Positions 59,501 to 64,000 of a DNA stretch of 64,000 nt are shown piece after piece; position 1 is the first letter of the stretch, and each line of letters starts with the position of its first letter. Below the pieces are notes generated by a model, which made no database searches, was not told the DNA's origin, and was given only the letters and a program-made list of their open reading frames with translations. The DNA is from an uncultured Collinsella sp. Its GTDB lineage: Bacteria; Actinomycetota; Coriobacteriia; Coriobacteriales; Coriobacteriaceae. Location of the stretch: contig UQUG01000002.1 of NCBI GenBank assembly GCA_900544205.1, forward strand, positions 45,062 through 109,061, given 5' to 3'. The position numbers and the translations under genes are program-made.

Positions 59501-59752
59501 CTAATCCTCGGCGGACCAATCGAGTCCGAACTCCTTTCGGGCATCCTCTTCGCTCATGACTTCGAGAAGGTCTCCGGGTTGGCAACGAAGGGCGAGGCAT
59601 AGCTGCTCGAGCGTGTTGAAGCGAATGCCGCGAATATGCCCTTTTTTAATACGGGACAGGTTCACGGGCGTGGTTCCAATCCTTTCGGCAAGTTCGTTCG
59701 AGGAAATCTTTCGCTCGGCCATGATCTTGTCGAGGCGAACAATTACGGGCAT
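59501..59752 (-). CDS. Cro/CI-type HTH regulator (YozG-like)
   Basis: The 83-residue DNA-binding protein has the helix-turn-helix ISSNELAERIGTTPVNLSRI followed by KKGHIRGIRFNTLEQLCLAL and RCQPGDLLE, typical of the short XRE regulators that accompany DUF2975 membrane proteins. Its start lies 9 bases after the DUF2975 gene stop, so the two form an operon. Such pairs often control neighbouring transport genes; the divergent ABC locus is a candidate target. The 276 bases between this gene and the ACT gene hold only a doubtful relic. Confidence 0.88.
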   Translation of the reverse strand: MPVIVRLDKIMAERKISSNELAERIGTTPVNLSRIKKGHIRGIRFNTLEQLCLALRCQPGDLLEVMSEEDARKEFGLDWSAED

Positions 59753-59761
59753 GGCGTTTCC

Positions 59762-60274
59762 TTACGCAATCTCGTCGGAGTCGAGGTACAGCTCTCGGGC
59801 GTACAAGAAGAGCTGGGAAAGCATGAACAGGACGATGCCGAGAACCAGAGAGGTCCAATCGAATGATGAAGCGATCTCTTGGGCGCCGACGGCCCCCTCG
59901 CCGCCAAACATCGAAACGGAGGTTTTGAGTGAGCCGGCGTAGAGGCTGGTGGCAGCTTGAACAACGAAGAGAATGCCGAGCACCTTCAAGCATGTCGCAG
60001 ACCCTTTCTTGAAGGGGTCTCCGCTCTTGATCGTCCACACGAGAACGGCGCTGAGGATGGTCGTAGCGATACCGATGACGGCAGGGACCAATGTCGAGAT
60101 CGCAAGGGCTGGATACGCGGGGGAGTCTGCAATTACAGGGTTGTCGAGCACTTCGATTGCTGGCTTTAAGGAGAACGCCACTTGTGCGATGGCGGTGGCG
60201 CAAAGGGTCGCAGAGGCTATCGCACATGCGATGCGGAAGGAATGAAGCCGGGGAGTGCGATTGTCGGAACTCAT
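59762..60274 (-). CDS. DUF2975 family membrane protein
   Basis: The 170-residue protein has four predicted membrane helices: IACAIASATLCATAIAQVAF, LAISTLVPAVIGIATTILSA, LKVLGILFVVQAATSLYAG and LVLGIVLFMLSQLFLYARE. The pairing of a four-helix DUF2975 protein with a small HTH protein is a recurring module of unknown function, thought to sense membrane or cell-density signals. ATG 60274 has GGAGG upstream. It is divergent from the ABC permease gene at 60410. Confidence 0.85.
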   Translation of the reverse strand: MSSDNRTPRLHSFRIACAIASATLCATAIAQVAFSLKPAIEVLDNPVIADSPAYPALAISTLVPAVIGIATTILSAVLVWTIKSGDPFKKGSATCLKVLGILFVVQAATSLYAGSLKTSVSMFGGEGAVGAQEIASSFDWTSLVLGIVLFMLSQLFLYARELYLDSDEIA

Positions 60275-60312
60275 AATAACCTCCGAAGAATTTAAAAAAC
60301 TCAGGTTACTTT

Positions 60313-60376
60313 TTAACAGTTTATGTTAAATTGACTTTGCCGGCAAGTAATAAGGGCCGAGCATTTTGTTCGGCCC
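60313..60376. promoter_or_regulatory. Inverted repeat and hairpin in the divergent promoter region
   Basis: TTAACA (60313-60318) and TGTTAA (60324-60329) form a short palindrome, a likely operator for the HTH protein. GGGCCGA/TCGGCCC (60354-60360/60370-60376) forms a hairpin before the permease start. Confidence 0.45.
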
Positions 60377-60409
60377 CTCTGTTCCGACTGGATGAGGTTA
60401 AGGTTGGCG

Positions 60410-62632
60410 ATGAATATGCTCAAAATCTCGAAGGCGATCTTTAGGTCGCTTCTCTCCTCCAGGTCGCTCTGTGTTGTCGTTGTTGCGTTGATGGTTCTTT
60501 GTGCTCTGCCCGTCTTCAGGAGCGCGGCTGGCATCGACGGACGGGTCGAATACCTCGAGTCGGGAATAACCCGTGTTGAGCAGGAATTGTCAGCATCCTA
60601 TGCGGATGCGCTTGTGAATGCGGGGGAGGACGGTGTCTATACCTCTTCATCAAGCATGCCCGCGCTTCTGTACCCTCTTGCCGCGGGGCGTCTTGTCTTG
60701 GCGCCGCTCTCTCCTCTGCTTCCGTTTCTGCAGGTATCGGATGGAGCGTACTCCTTTTATGACGGATCGAAGGAGTACTTGCTATGGGCCGCAACGGCCG
60801 TTGCCGTCTCGTTCCTTGCCGCGCGTCTTAACAAACGCGAAAAGCTCATCATCCAGGCACCGATGGGTGAGCTGGACAGGCTTGTTGCATCGAGCGTATG
60901 GGCGAGTGTTTTTGCGATGCTTGCCGTCTTTGCCATCAATCTTCCAGGGATAATCGCCGCGCTTGTGAAGAATGGCCCGGGTTCGCTGTTCTATCCGATA
61001 GGCTACATTCAATATGCGACTCCGGTTATCAAACCGGCTTGGCTGGTGTTCGCGCAGGCGGCCATCTTGCAATTCTTGGTGGCAGCGTTCATCTCGCTTG
61101 TCGTTCACCTTGCCGTGAAGATTGCCAATAACCCTACGCTTGGAATCGTGTTCGTATGTGCCCTGATGGGGGTGACGATGGTTCCCGGGTATTACGGAAG
61201 ATCCATCGCTTTACGTGAGTTCGCCCTGTTGAATCCCCTTTCGTATGCGAACACCGAGTTGACCGTCGGCGCCTATAGCCCGTACCCGACAACGCAGATA
61301 GTGAATCTGCCCGGACTTTGCTTCGAGCGTGGCGCGATTACCCTCGTATGCGCAATCGGGATCGAGGTGCTGGCAATTAGCCTGCTTTGCGTTGCTGGAA
61401 AGAGCGGCTGCGCGCGCCCGATGCCCCCGATTTGTCTTGAGAGAGGTTCCTTCACCGCATCGAGAGCGGCAACTCGTTCGAGCGCTTGTGCCTCCGCCGT
61501 TGCATACGTAAGAACGATGGGGAAACTGCTCCTGCATTCTCCTGCCCTCGCCGTATGCGCGATTGCAATGTCGACGACGATGCTGGCCCCGGCTCTGGTC
61601 GAGGTGTTTCCTGACGCTGATGACGTTTCCGCTGTTCGGTATAGGGATGGGGAGCTCCGTTCAATAGATCGGTATCTAGAGCAGGACGCTGCGAATATGG
61701 ATGTCGAGGGCAAAACGGCCCTGGAAGACATGCGAGATGCTCTTTCGGGTTTTGTGTACGCGCCTACGCCTGCGGAGGGGTTTCGAAGCCTTGCGACGTA
61801 CGAGCGCGCTCGAGGCGAACTGGGCGCGGCAGATGCGACCCTCCTGCAATCGATCGGAATCGAGCCGGAGACTCCTTCTCGTGCGGAGGCGCGCGCCCTT
61901 CTGCTCGAGTCGATCGCGAGCTTGCCGGACCCCAAGGTTTACGAGTTAAGTACGAAGATGCCCCCATTAATCCTCCTTTCGTATTTCCAGGCAGCGCTTC
62001 CTTCCTTGTTTTGGCTGTTGCCCGTGGTTGTCACATCGCTTGCGTGTACCCACCTGCAGTGCCGTTCCCTTCTGGTTTTCCAAGTCCCCGCAACAGCGCA
62101 TGTGCGTTTTCTGACGGCTGTTGCGTTGTCTCTCCTGCTTGGCTTGACGCTGCTTTTGGTGTCGATGGTTCCCGCTGCAGTTGTGTCCGCGATTAAGAAC
62201 GGTGCGGGTGGATCGGAGTATCCCGTCGCTCTCATTCGAGCGGGGGCTTCGACAACGTCCATGGTGGGGGAGGCGGTGTTGCGTAGCGTTCCGTTGCTGG
62301 TCATGGCATACGGCGTGATTTCCGTCGTCGCTGCGTTGACAGCAGCGATTAGCCGCAGCCCCGTTGTCACCGGAGTGGTTTGCGCGGTTCTCTTGGTGTT
62401 GGGTTCGTTGAGCGCTCATGTTGAAAGCGCGGGCATGGGCGCCGCGCTGCTGGCTCCATTCGCCTCGTTTGATCCCGCTTCCCAGGTGGGGACGATTGGG
62501 TTCCTTGGGCGAGGGACGAACGCGATGCCTTTTGGAGAGGTCGTCGGCGCATCGGGCGCTCTGCTGGTGGTCTTGGGCGCCGTATCTCCGTTGTTGGTGC
62601 GCCTGGGTGTTCCGAAGATCGAAAGGGGATGA
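60410..62632 (+). CDS. Large ABC-type membrane permease (two ABC-2-like halves)
   Basis: The 740-residue protein has about twelve hydrophobic segments in two similar halves. Each half has a helix near its start, a large soluble loop, then a cluster of helices. Segments include SLCVVVVALMVLCALPVFRS, WATAVAVSFLAARL, VFAMLAVFAINLPGIIAALV, then LLHSPALAVCAIAMSTTMLA, LFWLLPVVVTSLACTHLQCR and FLTAVALSLLLGLTLLLVSM. NPLSYANTELTVG resembles ABC-2 permease ends. ATG 60410 follows AAGG; ATG 60392 or 60416 are alternatives. The stop overlaps the ATG at 62629 near the ATPase gene. It is probably the membrane half of an exporter or bacteriocin-resistance pump; substrate unknown. Confidence 0.75.
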   Translation: MNMLKISKAIFRSLLSSRSLCVVVVALMVLCALPVFRSAAGIDGRVEYLESGITRVEQELSASYADALVNAGEDGVYTSSSSMPALLYPLAAGRLVLAPLSPLLPFLQVSDGAYSFYDGSKEYLLWAATAVAVSFLAARLNKREKLIIQAPMGELDRLVASSVWASVFAMLAVFAINLPGIIAALVKNGPGSLFYPIGYIQYATPVIKPAWLVFAQAAILQFLVAAFISLVVHLAVKIANNPTLGIVFVCALMGVTMVPGYYGRSIALREFALLNPLSYANTELTVGAYSPYPTTQIVNLPGLCFERGAITLVCAIGIEVLAISLLCVAGKSGCARPMPPICLERGSFTASRAATRSSACASAVAYVRTMGKLLLHSPALAVCAIAMSTTMLAPALVEVFPDADDVSAVRYRDGELRSIDRYLEQDAANMDVEGKTALEDMRDALSGFVYAPTPAEGFRSLATYERARGELGAADATLLQSIGIEPETPSRAEARALLLESIASLPDPKVYELSTKMPPLILLSYFQAALPSLFWLLPVVVTSLACTHLQCRSLLVFQVPATAHVRFLTAVALSLLLGLTLLLVSMVPAAVVSAIKNGAGGSEYPVALIRAGASTTSMVGEAVLRSVPLLVMAYGVISVVAALTAAISRSPVVTGVVCAVLLVLGSLSAHVESAGMGAALLAPFASFDPASQVGTIGFLGRGTNAMPFGEVVGASGALLVVLGAVSPLLVRLGVPKIERG

Positions 62633-62637
62633 TCTCG

Positions 62638-63378
62638 ATGATTGACCTTCAAACGCTGACGATCTCTTATGGAAAGAAGGTGCTCGTAGATTCGGTGAAC
62701 GCTGAGTTTGCCCCGGGTACGGTCTACGGTCTCGTCGCTCCGAACGGGCATGGAAAGACGACGTTGCTGCGTGCGATGGCAGGTTTGCCGGGTCCTCGCG
62801 TGGACGGGAGCATCGTTCTGGATGAGGTGCAGGGTACGGGTGCGAGAGAGGTCCGTTCTATGATCTTCTATGCACCTGGTGAGGGAACGCTGCTGTATCC
62901 CGGATTGCGTGCGGAAGATCACCTCAAGATGGTTTGCGATATGTGGCCGCATGCTCGTGATATCGAGGAGGTGGTGGAGCAAACGCAGATAGGCGAGTTC
63001 GCGAAGATGAGGATCCGCGCTCTGAGCCAGGGTATGAAGCAGCAGCTTACCTTGGCGATTGCGTATGCGACGGGTGCGCGGTACCTCCTGTTGGATGAAC
63101 CCATGAACGCGCTCGATCCCAGCAGGGTGGACTTGCATTCCGGGATTCTCAGGAAGCTGGCCGATTCTGGTACGTGCATCATCATGTCATCCCACATCTT
63201 GGATTCGGTCGATAGACTGTGCGATGAGATTCTGTTTTTGAAGGATGGGAGGCTCATTAGAAGCATTCCGCAAGATGATGCTGCGCCGAAGTCTCCTGGA
63301 TCCCATTTCGCAAAGCCTGCCGGACGCGCCGAGGGTGCGCTAAGCACGTATCGGCGACTCTACGAAAAGGGCGGGTAG
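62638..63378 (+). CDS. ABC transporter ATP-binding protein
   Basis: The 246-residue ATPase has Walker A APNGHGKTTLLRAMAGLPG, the ABC signature RALSQGMKQQLTLAIAYATG, Walker B YLLLDEPMNALDPSRVDL and the switch His in IIMSSHILDSVDRLCDEI. ATG 62638 is 9 bases after AAAGGGG; ATG 62629, which overlaps the permease stop, is also possible. Close coupling with the permease shows they work together. Gene order (HTH/DUF2975, permease, ATPase, second permease) resembles peptide or antibiotic export loci. Confidence 0.92.
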   Translation: MIDLQTLTISYGKKVLVDSVNAEFAPGTVYGLVAPNGHGKTTLLRAMAGLPGPRVDGSIVLDEVQGTGAREVRSMIFYAPGEGTLLYPGLRAEDHLKMVCDMWPHARDIEEVVEQTQIGEFAKMRIRALSQGMKQQLTLAIAYATGARYLLLDEPMNALDPSRVDLHSGILRKLADSGTCIIMSSHILDSVDRLCDEILFLKDGRLIRSIPQDDAAPKSPGSHFAKPAGRAEGALSTYRRLYEKGG

Positions 63379-63531
63379 AAATGCAAGTTAAAAATCTATG
63401 TGGTCAATATGATGCCGTTGAACCCGCGTATCGATACCGCCCAGCCATTCGCCTCGCCCCCATCGCACGCATCTTCATTCGGTCTGTCATTATAAATCTA
63501 TCGATGACTTGAGAAATGTAGGTGCTTCTAA

Positions 63532-64000
63532 ATGTACTGTCGACTTCTTCTCAAACTAATCCTAAGAGACAGGGCCGTATGGATCTCTACGCTCGTTCTT
63601 GCCGCAGCCTTCTCCATCCCCATTGCGTTCAATTCACCCATTTACGGACCCTTCTTTATGAAGCAGGGCATGCAGGGCTTTGTCGACGCATTCAATACGC
63701 GCGCACCCCAAGCCAACGGCATAGACCTATCGCCAGAGCAGCAAGTCGACGCGGAGCTTGCAAGATACGCGAACGCCGCTCTTGCCGCCCAAACCGACGC
63801 CGCCTTTCTCGATTCTGCCGAGAGCTACTACGCGCTCATGGACGAAGGCTTCCAATCCGGATCCATCGTGGGAGACCGAGAGACCAATGCCGCGGAGCTC
63901 GCATATTGCCGTGCTCTGAGCAGTTCCGGCATCACGCACATTCCAGCCTCCGCAAGCGATCTGCCGTTCCTCTCCTTCCTGCCCTACGCCATTGCCCAGG
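63532..64000 (+). CDS. Second ABC-type permease (partial, cut by window edge)
   Basis: The frame is open from ATG 63532 to the edge (156 codons). It starts MYCRLLLKLILRDRAVWIST and has a first membrane segment TLVLAAAFSIPIAFNSPIYG. Then comes a soluble loop with YYALMDEGFQSGSIVGDRET, the same layout as the first half of the permease at 60410-62632. The ribosome site is weak. About 150 bases of unremarkable DNA separate it from the ATPase gene. It is probably a second membrane subunit of the same exporter. Confidence 0.7.
   Translation, partial: MYCRLLLKLILRDRAVWISTLVLAAAFSIPIAFNSPIYGPFFMKQGMQGFVDAFNTRAPQANGIDLSPEQQVDAELARYANAALAAQTDAAFLDSAESYYALMDEGFQSGSIVGDRETNAAELAYCRALSSSGITHIPASASDLPFLSFLPYAIAQ

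Overview
The window is GC-rich, gene-dense bacterial chromosome. It most likely comes from a gut actinobacterium of the class Coriobacteriia, close to Collinsella. This is inferred from gene content (anaerobic selenium/molybdenum purine-catabolism genes, a zinc-type S14, the spc/alpha ribosomal order) and from protein style; no database search was possible. No tRNA, rRNA or CRISPR array was seen.

Layout. (1) 1-11.8 kb: a U32 peptidase cut by the left edge, ridA, a YheO-type regulator, an NCS2 purine permease, then ssnA, ygfK, a four-cluster ferredoxin and an xdhD-like molybdenum hydroxylase, closed by a terminator. (2) 11.85-23.7 kb: an accessory block with two stand-alone AAA ATPases that each have a different repeat array in front, a strong candidate structured RNA (15.03-15.25 kb), a DnaQ-type exonuclease, a small frameshifted gene, a 787-residue protein of unknown family with a Gly/Ala-rich membrane segment, a GmrSD-like DUF262/DUF1524 nuclease and an AbiEi/AbiEii toxin-antitoxin pair. 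It also holds gene relics, a LexA-box-like palindrome and two copies of an AbiE-type palindrome. (3) 23.8-34.9 kb: a membrane protein, a second YheO-type regulator and the second half of the purine/selenium set (ygeX, ygeY, ygeW, mocA-like, hydA, yqeC, yqeB, xdhC). (4) 35.0-45.8 kb: a ribosomal operon that begins at rplE and runs through secY, adk, map, infA and rpoA to rplQ, then truA. The usual genes upstream of rplE are not here. (5) 46-59.2 kb: housekeeping genes (glycosyltransferase, argR, class A PBP, U32 peptidase, tyrS, adenine deaminase, two HAD phosphatases, citrate synthase, ACT protein). (6) 59.5-64 kb: an HTH/DUF2975 pair divergent from an ABC-type export locus cut by the right edge.

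How the genes fit together. The permease imports purines, adenine deaminase feeds in hypoxanthine, and XdhD, ferredoxin and YgfK handle redox steps. SsnA and HydA act as amidohydrolases, YgeY and YgeW process the opened ring products, and YgeX cleaves 2,3-diaminopropionate with release of 2-aminoacrylate, which RidA can detoxify. YqeB, YqeC, MocA and XdhC mature the (seleno)molybdenum cofactor. The accessory block splits this catabolic locus in two. The best places to look for something new are the structured RNA and the exonuclease / small gene / glycine-rich protein operon next to it.
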